DNA of 64,000 bases from Durusdinium trenchii (GCA_963970005.1 CAXAMN010023695.1:539082-603081); one strand, 5' to 3'. Numbered from the stretch's first letter, positions 22,050 to 33,786 are shown. Notes: generated from the letters alone by a model not told the origin. Numbers and translations are program-made.

Positions 22050-23440
22050 GCCCAAGCCTAGTACCTAGTCAGCCTAACCAGAAAGCGTTCAATGGCCAAA
22101 TCCAGCTCTCAAGTAGAATTGTGGCAGGCGCAGGGGCAGGATGCTGTGCAGATTTCGTGGCGCCGGGGGGGGGGCAGAGCGCCCCCCAGGGCAATCAGAA
22201 TTCGAATCCCCCCAAAGACACATACAATCATACCCCTTTTCACTTTCTGGTTACCTTTCGTCGGCGCCCCTGGCTGTGAACCGGCTCCGTCTCCAGCCAC
22301 GTAATGCTACAGGCACGCAGCGGAACAAAAGCCGGCTTCGTTGCCTCTCTAATGTAGATTCGTATTCATATCCTTCCCCCCTGCAGGGTGGGGGCGCGCT
22401 GTAGTACTCACTCATTCTAAGAAAACTCACACCGGATCCCAATCCAACTCCCTGGCCATTGCCCGCCCACCTCTAAAGTTGATTCGTTGCAGGCGCCCTC
22501 CTTATATGTAGACAGCTGACACCCGAACCAAATCCAGCTTCCTGGCCAGCGCCCCTCCATCTCTCAAGTAGGTTCGTGGCAGGCGCAGGGGCGGGATGCT
22601 GTGCAGATTTCGTACCGCTGGGGGGGGGTTGGGGGGATCAGAATTCGAACCCTCCCAAAGACGCACACAAATCATACCCCTTTTCCCTTTCTGGCCCCTG
22701 CAGGGGGGGCGCGCCGTAGTACCCACTCATTCTAACCAGAAAATTGACAGCGGAGCCAAATCCAGCTTCGTGGCCCGTGCCCCTCCATCTCTAAAGTCGA
22801 TCCGTGGTAGGCGCAGGGGCGGATGCTGTGCAGATTTGTGGTGGCGGGTGGGGGGGGCGGCCCCCTTTCGGCGATCAGAACTCGAATCCTCCGAAAGACA
22901 CATACTGACATACACTCATACCTGTTTCCCTTTCTGGTTGCTTCTCTTCCGTGCCTGGTCGTCTACGTCACCTTCTCTTGGCACTTTTTTGGTTCCTGCA
23001 CCACCCTGTCCCGCGCTCTTGGTTTGGACTTTACACGCCCTCTTCTCAGAATTCTACCTTTTCCAAAAGACGCAGAGAATCCTACCCCTCCCCGCCTTTC
23101 TGGGTCTTCTCTGCGCAGGGGGGCCAGTCAGCCTAGTACCCACTCAGTTTGACCAGAAACGCGACACCGAAACCAAGGCAGCTGTGCAGATTTCGTGGTT
23201 CTGGGGGGGTTGGGGGAGAGATGGAATCCTCCCAAAGACACATACAATCATACCCTGCTTCCCTCTCTGGTTACTTCTCTTCCGCGCCTGGTTGTCTACG
23301 TCACCGGGGGGCCCAGCCCAGTACCACTCAGTCTAACCGGATCCATATCCAGCTTCCTGGCCAGTACCCGATCTCTAAAGTGGACTCCTGGCAGGCGCAG
23401 GGGCGGGCTGCTGTGCAACCCTCCCCCATTCTTCTAATAT
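22050..23440. repeat. Interspersed G-rich repeat family, five or six copies
   Basis: The core word GGCGCAGGGGCGGG followed by TGCTGTGCAGATTT recurs near 22125, 22580, 22809, 23176 (partial) and 23393. It is usually followed by a run of eight or more G, then by CAAAGACACATACAATCATACC and a pyrimidine-rich stretch, split here by variable sequence. Spacing is irregular (about 217-455 bp). Copies lie in one orientation. Confidence 0.75.
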
Positions 23441-25529
23441 TGCGCCCCCCCTTGAGACAATGGACCCCCCTCTTCTTCTGATATTCACCCCCAAATTGAG
23501 ATAAAACCCGCCCACCCATTGTTCTAGTAATCCCCCCACCGCCCCCGATTGAGACAACAACCCTCCCATTCTTCTTATTTCCACCCCTCATTGAGATAAC
23601 AACACTCCGCAAATTATTCTCAGACCCTTACCTGAGAGAACAAACCCGCCCCCCCACTCTTTCTTCTACATAACTGGACGATCTACCGAAAGGGCTGGCT
23701 TCAAAGAACTGCCACCAAAGGTGGCAGTTCCAAAAGCAAGCTTGCACATGGCCATGATGCCCTCAGCTGGATCTGGGCCACTAGCAAGTGGCACCGCCGG
23801 TGGGCCGCAGCGGCCGAGACGATTGCCGCCTACATGGTCGCCCGCCAAGTGGTCCAATTCCCCCCCATTTTCAGGGAACAATAAAACCCCCCCCCAGTTC
23901 TTCTCAGACCCGGACCTGTGCAGACAATGATGATTGGGGGGGGGGGGTTAGTTATTGTTCTCGGGGGGGTGGCGCCATGGAGTCGAAGGACATTTCTTTC
24001 AACAATAATACTCCCCCCTTCATAAGAACATCCCCCGCAGCCCGCCTATCGGGCCGGCCTGGCGCCCATCGAGGCGCCTGGGCTGCGTGCCCTGCTGCAA
24101 CGGAGCTCCTGGTGGTCGCAGGTCCGACATGAGGCAGAGATGCCGTCCGACATCGTCCGACGCACCGGGGTGGAATAGGGCCGGGGGTATGGAAGGTGGT
24201 TGACAAAGCTGATTCGTCGATTCGTGCAAAATTCCACCCAGACACACCAAGGAACATATCCCACCTCACTCGTTCAGTGGTTTCCGGCCTCTCGGCTGGC
24301 TGATCTCATGTATTGATATTTTCGATGACCGCTTGAATGATCAGCCTGGGAGGCGGTGCCGGACAGCCAGAGCCCTGGAGGGCAGAAGTAATATGAAATC
24401 GTGAGGGGCATCTATGATATATGTCTTGCCCATGGAAACTATGAGTAACATGTCTTGCCCATTCTAATCATGAGTAATATGTGCACATGGAAGCCGGGCC
24501 CGGCCCAGCTTCTTCTGTTTCTTTTGCCTGAGTCGTGAGTCGCTTATCATTCTTCCAGTTTGCACTTGTCGGCCTGCAAACTGGAATTCGGCAACTGCTG
24601 GTCTCGGCGCATTTATGCTGTAGGGTCCGTAGCCATCAAATTGATTTTACGTAGCACATAGCATGAATATACATGAAGAATCCATTTTTCAAAACACATC
24701 TATATATTTATTCCGAATATGAAACTTTCTTAACTTTGTTTCATGTTATGCGCTTCGAGAATGCCACTCGCCCTATCCATCGGACTGCGGGTCGTCATTG
24801 CTTCAAGGTGGATTCTTGGAACGGCGTTTGGACACACTGAAGCTATGTTTGGAAGCTATGGAGAGCTGGAGCCTCAGAGAGGCATAAAAAGGCAGATCCA
24901 GAGTCTAGTTGCACAGGTAAGCTTGCTAGACTATGAGACTGTAGTTACTTTTGGTGCCTATTAAAATTTATATAGCAGTCTACGACGTAGCAGCTTGGCA
25001 AGTACTTCTAGTTGTAAATGTCGATGCTAGCCTCCCTGTTCATTATTGTCATAGCCGAGATACAAAAGTATTGCATATAAGACGGGATGAGCCCCAGTTT
25101 GATGAGTGAACACCCCCGTACAATCCCGCGATGTATCAATCCGGTTGTATACGCGGATGGGTCAACACCTGTTAGCATTTTGGGGATGATTAACATCCTC
25201 CAGCCATTGACCCGACTAACATCACCTGTGGGCATGTGGACTCCTCGCAGCTTTCTTCTCAGGTTGGGACCACGATGCTCCGCCAGCTGCTAGCTTGCTG
25301 AACAACCACGGCGAGTTAGGGCCTGAGGGGGGGCTGCAGACCGGAGTGTCCCCAAAGGTGCTGGTCAAAGCGCATGCCTTCCCAAGAATGGGGCCACTGT
25401 GTTTGGTTTCTAGGCCAACATGCGGATTGCGGCCAGATGTTGGCTGAAGACATGCGAGGGATTTGATGGCCTCTTGATCCTCTTGGGGCATTTTGGGCCC
25501 CAGCAACAGGCGAGCCCTTTGGCCTCCAG
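23441..25529. other. No supported gene; pyrimidine/C-run sequence, then unique DNA
   Basis: 23420-23660 repeats phrases such as CCCATTCTTCT and TTGAGAYAA with runs of C. Two + strand stretches read like protein, 23745-23870 (WHRRWAAAAETIAAYMVARQ) and 24035-24120 (AYRAGLAPIEAPGLRALLQR), and could be exons, but only one boundary of each looks acceptable. G-runs occur again at 23935-23970. From 24200 to 25500 nothing was recognised. Confidence 0.3.
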
Positions 25530-25640
25530 CGGCCCAAGGACAGCTCTTCATTTTGCTGCCTCGGTGGATGACGCTGAGACATGTCGACTACTGATCCACT
25601 TCCAGGCCCAGCTGGACCACCCTGAGCCAGGGCACTTAGT
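25530..25640 (+). CDS. Ankyrin-repeat exon (approximate end)
   Basis: After the acceptor GGCCTCCAG (ending 25529) the frame reads RTALHFAASVDDAETCRLL and then IHFQAQLDHPEP, a nearly complete ankyrin repeat (TALH.AA, then a helix ending in LL). Ankyrin repeats mediate protein binding. The 3' boundary is not clear. Exons of the same gene may be those at 31073 and 31688, but the distance makes this only a possibility. Confidence 0.5.
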
Positions 25641-25989
25641 CGCAGATTCTATGGGCACGCAAGCCACAAAGAAGATGATGATGGAAGTGCCAGCTGCCAG
25701 CTAGTCCCGATCTTTAGGCTTTGTTCATTCTCTTCCCCAAAAGTGCTGAAGGAACGGAACGTCAGACGGTCAGATGATCGCAGCCAGCGACCCCCGCGAT
25801 GGCCAAGGTCTTTGGAGGGCCGGCTCGGTGGCCGAGAGAATCTTCCAAAAAAGGCCGTGGACAAGAAGCTGCTCAGAACTGGACGTTCAGAAAGCAGTAG
25901 CAAACATCGGCATCTCTGATGCTGTCAGCGGGACTAGCTTATGTAGCTTCGCCCACCCAAGTAGCGGCACTTAGCCAATCTTAAGCCGA

Positions 25990-26101
25990 TCCCGTCTTTT
26001 GACGTACTTTTTTTTCCCGCTTTTTCGGGGGAACCACCTAGTAGCTTCTTGCTACTGGGATCGGCGGTGGTCCCCCCGAAAAGAAGTACGTCAAAGACGG
26101 G
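25990..26101. repeat. Foldback inverted repeat
   Basis: Left arm 25990-26038, right arm 26066-26101. The pairing blocks are TCCCGTCTTTTGACGTACTT with AAGTACGTCAAAGACGGGA and CTTTTTCGGGGGAACCACC with GGTGGTCCCCCCGAAAAG, with small mismatches and an unpaired T-rich bulge in the left arm. The loop contains a smaller stem (TAGTAGC/GCTACT). The right arm runs into the exon that starts at 26084. Confidence 0.85.
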
Positions 26102-26250
26102 ACATTCATCGGCGTCGCTTGGGATCCACGTCTCTTCACCGGAGACTGCCGAGTCTTTGCACTGAGGACTCCGCTCATGTGCGCTCTGCGGGCTGGGGCC
26201 TTCACAGTGGTGGGAGCCTCAGGGGGCGACTGCGCGCAACCGTGCACGGG
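26084..26250 (+). CDS. Internal exon, unknown protein
   Basis: A frame of 55 codons between an AG acceptor (26082-26083) and a GTGAGG donor at 26251 has strong protein character: KDGTFIGVAWDPRLFTGDC and VFALRTPLMCALRAGAF. The first 18 bases belong to the right arm of a foldback repeat. No family recognised; neighbouring exons not located. Confidence 0.45.
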
Positions 26251-26743
26251 GTGAGGGCCTCATTCCCCCCCAGCCAAAATCATCAGGTGGAGTTGGTGGC
26301 CATGTCCATGTCTATCAGTTTGCAGATGTTTGCAGTATTGAGTCAATATTGTTGTGTTGTTTTTTGGTGGTGTTCTTGGTGGGGACTGGAATGAATTAAA
26401 GAGCTGGACAAAAGGTAAGAAAAAGGTAATCACTAAAAGGTAAAATAAAGGTAGTGCAATCAATACTGAGTATTTGTTGTGGACAGCACCCAGTGTTTGG
26501 GATACCCTTCGAGTCCAGTTTGAGATTTTGTCTTGGGCCAACCGCGGCCAACCTTTGGAGTGATTTGTTCATGGCAGGCATGCTTTTTTGGCGACACTTG
26601 GAGCTCCATTTTAGGACAGGACACCTGTGCCATCTATATAATGCAGCTGGATTGATTCACACCTCCTGGAGCAGGCTTGCGGCTTGCGCGACCATCACGA
26701 GCAACTGCCCGTTCCCTTGCCGGCCTTGCCACGCCGTTTTGCC

Positions 26744-28366
26744 ATGCCGGAGGCTGGTATCCCGTTTGATTGGGAGACCAGCGAGGCCAGTGAGGCTGGA
26801 TGTTTCAGCCACCTCCGGTCCATGGGCCGAGCCGCGAGGGCATGGTGGATGGAGACCACGGACGACGTGCTGCTCAACAGCCCCTGGCTCCGGCGAAGCA
26901 CCGGCGGCTGGTTTCGGTGCCTGTGGATCCTATTTCATGTCGTGCCATGGTGCACCGGCATTTACATGGAGAGTGTTCAACTTAGACAAGGTCCAGACAG
27001 GTTTCCAGCGAGCCTTTTAGTTCTGGCACTCTTGATGTTTGCCCGAGTGGTCTATTCTTCACTCACCAAACTCCGAGACACACTTCAAAGCAGTTTGCTG
27101 CTCTGCTTTGGGTCTTTGATCAGTTATGGCTGTTGGGACTATTTGCAGGTCGAGCCTCATGAGTTGTGGTTTGATCGCAGCACTTTTGTCGTCGGCTTTC
27201 TGGGACAAGCCTTCCCGACTCTATGCCACTGCAATGTGCACCCGGTGGCTCTCGTTCTGTTGCTGGCTTACACCGTGGCGTACTTGTGGCATGATTTTGA
27301 CCTGCATGGTGCGCGACCGGTCACGTTCAGGTTATTGCATATTTTGGGCTTTCAGTGCTGCATGTGCTATGCCTTCACGAGGGACTTCACACATCGCGTC
27401 AAGGCCGTGTCGACCGGGATGCTCGAAGGTGCCAGCTCTGATCCATTGCAAAGTCCAGTGGCAGGACGTTCTGCTCGCACATTCTGCTGGCTCACCGGTG
27501 TCAACAATTGGATTTTTTTGATGCTTACTTGTATCACATTCTACTTGACTCAGGAGATAAGCTTCATGCTTTTTGACGGAGTTTTGTTCTGCGTGCCGTG
27601 GATAGCTTTGATGTTTGTAAGGCGTGGAGCATGTACACCATTTCAATCCGATTTGGCATTGTGTGTATTTTGCAATGCGGGTCCAGCATGGGCGATGCTC
27701 CGTCCGTTGCCGTATGATTATACGCTGGCGGGGCTTGGCGAAATCAGCGGATTTGGATTTGTCAGGCTGAGCTTCTACCTTTACTATACTTCAATTGGTT
27801 GCACCTCCTACGTCTTCGCCACACAGGCTGCCATACAAGCAGGCTGCCATCCATCAATTTCTTTGGGAACCTCCGCAGTCATGACGGTGTTTTTCCTCGT
27901 TGAAGTGCTGCAGTGCAACCTTTGCTTGCAACTTGCTTGGGACTTTGGTCAAGTGGCTGAGGTTGCTCTGAGCTTAGTGTCTTGGCTTCACAGTTCGATT
28001 CTGTCCCACATCCTCCCGCTTCGCGCGATTGCCGCTAAATTTATTGACGACGATATTATATACACCTCTTCAAAACTGCCAATGAAAACTCACCCAAACG
28101 ATTATGTAGAAGACGGACCTTTGCTCAAGAGCACTCAGAAGATAGGCAGGCGCAATCATGTGAGGAAGCTGCTGCCATCAAAGGCAGAGAGGCATTTGCG
28201 ATCTTCAAGTGCACACCTTCTAAAACCATGCCAGGAAAAGACCGCCCTGAAATCTCCATGTCGACAATCTCTTCCGTTGCTTTTCGCTGCATGGCCTCGG
28301 ATTGAAGCCGGTGAGTGGATGCCCCAAATCCTCCATGATGGATTTGCATCTTCCTTCAAGCTTTGA
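26744..28366 (+). CDS. Multi-pass membrane protein, 540 residues, no intron
   Basis: The frame is open from 26684; the first ATG is at 26744, followed by MPEAGIPFDWETSEASEAG. About nine to eleven hydrophobic segments lie between residues 56 and 430, for example about 56-77, 88-106, 114-130, 147-181, 194-211, 255-270, 273-292, 337-360 and 376-400. A basic, soluble tail of roughly 110 residues follows. No catalytic or transporter motif is recognised. A single uninterrupted 1.6-kb coding exon is unusual in this intron-rich region and may mean a retroposed gene. It probably sits in a membrane; function unknown. Confidence 0.6.
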   Translation: MPEAGIPFDWETSEASEAGCFSHLRSMGRAARAWWMETTDDVLLNSPWLRRSTGGWFRCLWILFHVVPWCTGIYMESVQLRQGPDRFPASLLVLALLMFARVVYSSLTKLRDTLQSSLLLCFGSLISYGCWDYLQVEPHELWFDRSTFVVGFLGQAFPTLCHCNVHPVALVLLLAYTVAYLWHDFDLHGARPVTFRLLHILGFQCCMCYAFTRDFTHRVKAVSTGMLEGASSDPLQSPVAGRSARTFCWLTGVNNWIFLMLTCITFYLTQEISFMLFDGVLFCVPWIALMFVRRGACTPFQSDLALCVFCNAGPAWAMLRPLPYDYTLAGLGEISGFGFVRLSFYLYYTSIGCTSYVFATQAAIQAGCHPSISLGTSAVMTVFFLVEVLQCNLCLQLAWDFGQVAEVALSLVSWLHSSILSHILPLRAIAAKFIDDDIIYTSSKLPMKTHPNDYVEDGPLLKSTQKIGRRNHVRKLLPSKAERHLRSSSAHLLKPCQEKTALKSPCRQSLPLLFAAWPRIEAGEWMPQILHDGFASSFKL

Positions 28367-29570
28367 GGTTCTCGTGCCCTGGACAGTCTTTGCGGTTCAC
28401 TACACCCAAAACATCCAGGGAATTTGCCGAAGAGTGCATTTAGTGCGTTCTCCTCCAAAGCAGCACATACTCCCAGCAGCTTGCACTAAAGAGGGAGAGT
28501 AAAGAGATCACGATCCCAAGCAGACAGTGGAAGTGGAAGGATCAGTGGTTGGGGGTGGAAAAAAGGCCATGAGCATATGATTTGCCTGAAATGAGAGTTA
28601 TGATTTCGACAAACCTTCACTGGAAAGTGTTGCACACGCGAAAAACGACATCGAATCCGTTTACTGCACCTCCGTGTTTCCTTGCACGCTCTTAACTTAG
28701 CAGCGGATTGTGCGGATCTAAATTGAGGCAAACTATCATGCGCATCAACGCCTACCTTCTAGCAGCTGACCTTCCTACACCTCACAGAATCCGCCAGACA
28801 CGCCAAGTCGGCGCCCGGCGCAAATTGGCGAAAGTGAGACAGAAGGTAGTTGAAGGTCGAACACACAGAAGGAGTGAAAGAGAAAGAAAGGAGTGCGTGG
28901 CACTGTGAAGTCCATTCACCGAAGCTCTATCTCTCTCCGCCAGAAGAAACACTGATTGAACATGAGCAGGGCACAGGGAGTCTTGCGCTGTCATTCGTTT
29001 CCATTCCCCCCACTTGAGTGCCGGCGGCCGTGCTGCACTTGGTTCCGCGCGTGTAACGGTGAGTGACATGCACTTGTTCCGTGCTGAGTTCCCAGCTGTG
29101 TTTTGGTTGGTGTATCTGTTTTCTGCTTTGCATTTGAATTGGACTCGTGCTTAGGACCTCTCGACCCAAGGTGACGGGGAATGGCCTAATTGGTGTCAGA
29201 TCACCAAAGGTAGCCTCAGCTACCTAAGTTCTCCTTGCTTTAGCAAAATGGTTTTGGGGGTGGTGGAAGTCTATGCTGCTGGTGCTTGCTGCTTGTGCTG
29301 CTTGCTCCTCTTCAGAATCTTCCTAGCTCTACCTTTGGTCCACCTCCATCGTCTCAAGTTATGGGCCTTTTTCATTCCAGGTAATTGTGATCCATTTGCG
29401 CATCCAAAGCAGTACAAGAGAGTATATATATATACAAATGCATCCACATACAGATCGGAAGACAAAAACATTACAGACAAGCATGATGCATCTGGTATAT
29501 TGATTAGTTTACACCCCTGTGGCCCAAGATCGTTGATCGATATTCCTTCATCGATCCCGCGAATTTGTAG
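28367..29570. other. Non-coding stretch
   Basis: Presumed 3' flank of the membrane-protein gene and an intergenic or intronic region. A 66-codon + frame at 28708-28908 is basic but has no other support. Confidence 0.35.
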
Positions 29571-29713
29571 GTTCTTGCGGTGAACCATTCGGTCGACTTC
29601 ACCCAGCGCTTGCGGGCGATCAGCGCTGGGCTGGAGCAAAGCGCCCAGAACGCCGCCTCCTCGCTACAGGCCGGCGCTGGGCTCGCGCGTGTGGCGTTGG
29701 GGGTGCGAGCTCG
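29571..29713 (+). CDS. Internal exon, unknown helical protein
   Basis: The acceptor TTTGTAG (ending 29570) and the donor GTGAAG (29714) bound 143 bp that read VNHSVDFTQRLRAISAGLEQ and then SAQNAASSLQAGAGLARVAL, a long amphipathic helix in character. The phase at the 3' end is two bases, which does not match the next candidate exon at 30180, so at least one exon between them is missing. Confidence 0.45.
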
Positions 29714-30179
29714 GTGAAGCGACGGTCCGGTCATCACCATGACAGATAGCAGTGACGCTGCAAACAAGGTTTGATACCACATCGAGCAGGTACGTTTGTT
29801 GGTCCCATTAGCTGGGCCTTCATCATTTGTTTTCTGGAGCTGGCTGGTGGTTTGCGCAGTCTCTCAGTTCAGTTCTGACACTGACAGACTACCAACCTAT
29901 TAATGAATCCGCGGAGGACTGTCACTTCCTCCTTGTGTTTCTGCCCAGAACCTCGACAATTTGTCCTACTCGGTCCTACTCCTTCTAACACCCTCCAGTT
30001 CAACACCCTCCAGACAGCACACTGGTTTCACTTCAAAGTTTAACGACACCACCGAAAGGGGGAGTTTGCCAAACTGTGGGAGGGTCTAAATTGTTGGCAC
30101 CCTTTTGGTATTCCAAAAACGATCTTCACGATGGTGTGGGTTCTTCCACGATCTTCCAAAACGGCCGCCCATCCTCCAG

Positions 30180-30431
30180 GTCTTGCGCAGCCACGAGCGC
30201 CTAGGCTTGGAGCTCTTGGACCTGGCCTCTCCACCGCCCCCGCCGCCGGGGGCTGCGCCGCGCCCGGTGGCGCGCCGCACGTCGATGTGGTTCGCCGCCC
30301 CCGCGCAGGGCGCTTGGACCAGTCGCGTGAGTGAGACGGAGAGCTGCAGCAGCCGTCAGACAGAGATCTTTCGGGATCCGGGGCGCATGCCCCACAGCCC
30401 GGTGCGGAGGAACTCCGATAGCCCTATGTGA
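30180..30431 (+). CDS. Candidate terminal exon, proline-rich
   Basis: After the acceptor CTCCAG (ending 30179) an 83-codon frame runs to TGA 30429-30431. It reads VLRSHERLGLELLDLASPPP, then a proline run, a basic Arg-rich patch and MPHSPVRRNSDSPM, with SP sites typical of phosphorylated tails. A GTGAGT donor-like sequence at 30327 could instead end the exon early. No family recognised. Confidence 0.42.
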   Translation, partial: VLRSHERLGLELLDLASPPPPPPGAAPRPVARRTSMWFAAPAQGAWTSRVSETESCSSRQTEIFRDPGRMPHSPVRRNSDSPM

Positions 30432-31072
30432 CGTCGAAAAGAAGGGAAGGAAGGCGCATGAAGGCGCCAACTAAGAAAAAGAGGTTATTTGAAATCAAGT
30501 TTAGGATCTTTGGATTCTTTGGGGGCTGCCGGTGTTACGACACATGGTTATAACCCATTCGATGAGGGTGAACACATGGCTAGCGGGCGACACCGGAGCC
30601 GTGCGAAGAGCACTGACAAGAGCCATGCCGTCTCCAGGTGCGGTGCTTGCTGGATGCATTGGCAGCAGAATCCTTAGGACCCTTAGGAGGATCGATCTTC
30701 CAATGGCAGTGCTCGTTTTTTTAAAATCACTTTTTTTTCTCTACGGTTTCTATTTTTCCTTGGGAGATATTACGTATGAGATATGTTCATGTGGAGAAGT
30801 TGCGTGACTTGGTGCTCATGGTTGGAAGGGAACAAAGACTGTAAGTGGCAGAAAGATTCGCATGGCACAAAGCACCTGGTATATTGGAGTGCTGAGGATC
30901 CCAATCAAGCAGATACTAGTGGAGGGCTGGGACCTGAGTGGGAAACAAGTTCCGAGTTGGCAACTTGTTGAACTGCCTCACAACATAGCTTTTGGCCCAG
31001 TGCTTTTGAGGACAGCTTTTGGAAGCCCTGTGGATTGGACCAGTGGGTCCGAAGGATTCGCTTCTTTTCCAG
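30432..31072. other. Probable intron or intergenic DNA with protein-like frames
   Basis: 30560-30630 reads VNTWLAGDTGAVRRALTRAM before a GTGCGG donor, and 30862-31060 reads YIGVLRIPIKQILVEGWDLS. Both could be exons, but the acceptors are unconvincing. Confidence 0.3.
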
Positions 31073-31901
31073 GCCAGCGCTCCACTACGCTGCGTCGCGT
31101 GGCGACTCTGCGGTGAAAGATGCCGCGGAGTTGCTGAAGAGACGTGCGGAGGCCGTTGTGGAACGTGTGAAGATCTGGGGGCAGGATGATAGAAGTTTCC
31201 TTGATTGTTTCGAAGGTTGGGGCTTATGAAAGGCATACCAGGGCAGATCAAGGGGCACAAGAATGATTTGTTCTGGGACACATGTCGTGCATTCTCATGA
31301 GCACAGCACTCGCTGGTGTTCCTAGGGCCAGGTTGATTCTGTCAGTCTCCGCATCCATCGGCCTCCCGAACGCATGCGCTTCTGATACTATCAATGCCAA
31401 AGGGAATCTACATCCATCTACGCTACGACGTGGCCGCTGTGGGTAAAACGAGGCCAATGCAGTGGATGGCCAAGGAGCCACAGCCCTGGCGCCCGGGTGA
31501 CCTGGCGCTCCTTTGCAGCGTGGGTCGAACGCTGAAGAGTGACAATGCCTCCGCAGCCAGATAGGACATGAAAATCCTTCTCAGCTTCGTAGCCCCAAAT
31601 CCTATTTTTTCATCAGATTTTCCCATCTAAGGACTGATGGGAAAGCCGGTGATGGCTCAAAGGAGCTTGGGGTTTTGTCCAAGGCAGGACCGCCCCAGGG
31701 GCTCCAGAGTCGGCAGAGCTGAGGCGCGCAGCGAGCGCTGGTGCCCCAGAGATGGTGCGCTTCCTCCTGCGCCGAGGCGCAGTGGAAGCGGAGCCTGCTG
31801 GGTTCGACTGGGTTGCTTCGCAGAAGGAAGCGCTGCAACCGCAAGCATTGCCCAGTTGGGGTTTGCCATCGGTTGGTGTTGATTTTGAGCTCATGTTATG
31901 A
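31073..31901 (+). CDS. Ankyrin-repeat gene, two exons (31073-31164 and 31688-31901)
   Basis: Exon one follows TTTTCCAG and reads PALHYAASRGDSAVKDAAEL and then LKRRAEAVVE, an ankyrin core, ending near a GTGTGAAG donor. Exon two follows AAGGCAG (ending 31687) and reads ESAELRRAASAGAPEMVRFL and then LRRGAVEAEPAGFDW, a second repeat (AA..G....V.FLL.RGA), to TGA 31899-31901. Ankyrin repeats form a protein-binding solenoid. Upstream exons are unknown; the exon at 25530 on the same strand is a candidate. Confidence 0.5.
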
Positions 31902-33433
31902 TTGTTATGAATGTAATGTTTTCATAAGGGTTTGTATTTTTGCAACATGTCTGGTTTATGTAGAGTTGGGATGTTCGACGTAGGCAAAGCATTACCCAGA
32001 AGCATAACCTTTGCTTAAGAATACCCCCAAGCATACCCCCGAAGCATATCGCATTGCCAAACATCCCGGGAACGTAAGAACAATGCGCACTCATATGTCT
32101 TACATATTTTATAACATGTTTTGCTGAATTGTCGATGAGGGCTCTTTATAATTCCTCCTAAAACTTCTTTTGCCCACCCAAATATTCGAGGCTTTGCCCT
32201 TCACCACTTGGTAATGTGAACGCGAGCAAATGGGGGGCGCTTCTTATTTTTTGGGCCATTTCGCACATATGCGTTTTTGCTATGGCACATGGTTGCTTCC
32301 AAGCCAACAAAACATGGGGGAGCTGCTGCGTCACGAGAACGCTCCGCAGGTGCCAAGCCTCAAAGCTGCCGGCCTCTTTTGTCCCTTGGCGCGTCGACCG
32401 AGGGATGTCCCACCACCCGTACCGGTGGCTCGCTGGGTAGCTGTTTTGGGTTGGAAAAGGTTGGGGCATGGCAGACAGAACCTAGGCTTGACGGCGAGCA
32501 TTTTTTCAGAGACTAACCCATGCTGGCCCAGACAACAATAGACAACACAACCCTGCAAGTTCCGCTAAGAGGGCCGGCAGACCCATGCGCAGTGATCACT
32601 GGACCTAGAGCACGCCAGTATGGTCTTGACCCACCCGCAGAAGGGGATAATCGATATTTCTCAATCTTATCGTTCGTTCCCACCCAAATGTGGCCGAGTC
32701 AATGGTTGGTCAATTGGGCACTGGTCGGTTTGGCTGAAGCCGGGGGGCATGTTGTTCCAACTGAATTGCAGCTCGGCAACCTACAGAGTTTGTCCTTGGA
32801 GTTTGCCCACAACAATTGCCGTGTTGAGATGCATGATCCACATCAATGATATTCCATGATAATCCATGCCATATTTGCCAATGACAAGACATTCTCAATC
32901 TACTGTCATTGTTATTTGTGTGTGTATCCGATTGTCCATGATAATCTGTGAGCCTTGGCCTTCGGCTGTGCCAACTTCCGGACCAAGCAGAAAACGAAGC
33001 GCCACCCGCCAAGGCCACAGATCGCACACCCAGCCACTCGAGAGATCCTCCTGGCCGTGTTGTGAAAAAGACCTTTGGGGTGAGGTCACAGTCATGGTTT
33101 GGTTGCGGCCGGATGCGATAGTGTTTGGGTTCAATCATTCACGTGAGTGGTCGAGTCTGGCGAGTTCGAATTGATTCGAAGTGGAATTCAGGTGTTTATT
33201 GTGGGATCAAAGAATTCAGAGAGAATTAGTCAATGGCGAGGGGAGTAGGATACTCATGAGTCATAAGGATCGCCATGCCCAATGAGTCTTTGATGGGAGA
33301 GGTCCAGTTGGAGGTAGGCAGGTGTGGCAGAAACTTGGGTTTTCTAAGGAGGGCTCGCCCAGGTATAACATCAGGAGTGGCAGGTGTCAATCAGAAATCT
33401 CATCAAGTCAATGGAAAATGCCTTGAAACAGTT
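31902..33433. other. No supported gene; two protein-like frames
   Basis: + strand frames at 32230-32541 (including ELLRHENAPQVPSLKAAGLF) and 32520-32849 (including PLRGPADPCAVITGPRARQY) have some protein character but no splice support and overlap frames on the other strand. Nothing else recognised. Confidence 0.25.
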
Positions 33434-33608
33434 GCAGGTACACAGAGCTGATCAGGTAGGTGGCATGTTTTTGAAGCAGCTGCAGGTACACAGAGCTGAT
33501 CAGGTCGGTGGCATGTTTTTTTGACACAGCTGCAGGTACACAGAGCTGATCAGACTGGGGTCCTTGCAGGTGTTTGCAAAAGGCATGCAGGTACACAGAG
33601 CTGAACAG
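33434..33608. repeat. About 50-bp tandem repeat, four copies
   Basis: The word GCAGGTACACAGAGCTGA recurs at 33434, 33482, 33532 and 33587, with spacers containing GGTGGCATGTTTTT. Confidence 0.85.
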
Positions 33609-33716
33609 GATTGAAGTCTTTCCTGCGTTGCCTTTCTTGTTGCTTTCTTTCCTTCATTCCTGACATCTTCGTGGCAACACCCTGGTCCTCCTCATCTTCA
33701 AGAACCATCCTCATAA

Positions 33717-33786
33717 TGGTCGTCATCAGAATCATCAACATCATCCTGATCATCATCATACCCATCAGCACCATCATGACCACTCA
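33717..33786. repeat. (CAT)n-like microsatellite
   Basis: Imperfect CAT/ATC trinucleotides. Confidence 0.8.

Noticed and set aside
24630-24652. TCCGTAGCCAT, the first half of the dinoflagellate spliced-leader sequence
   Set aside because: The second half does not match, no open reading frame follows closely, and an 11-base match can arise by chance in 64 kb read on both strands.
33440-33610. CRISPR-like spaced repeats
   Set aside because: Only four copies, spacers are themselves similar, and the context is eukaryotic; it is a minisatellite.
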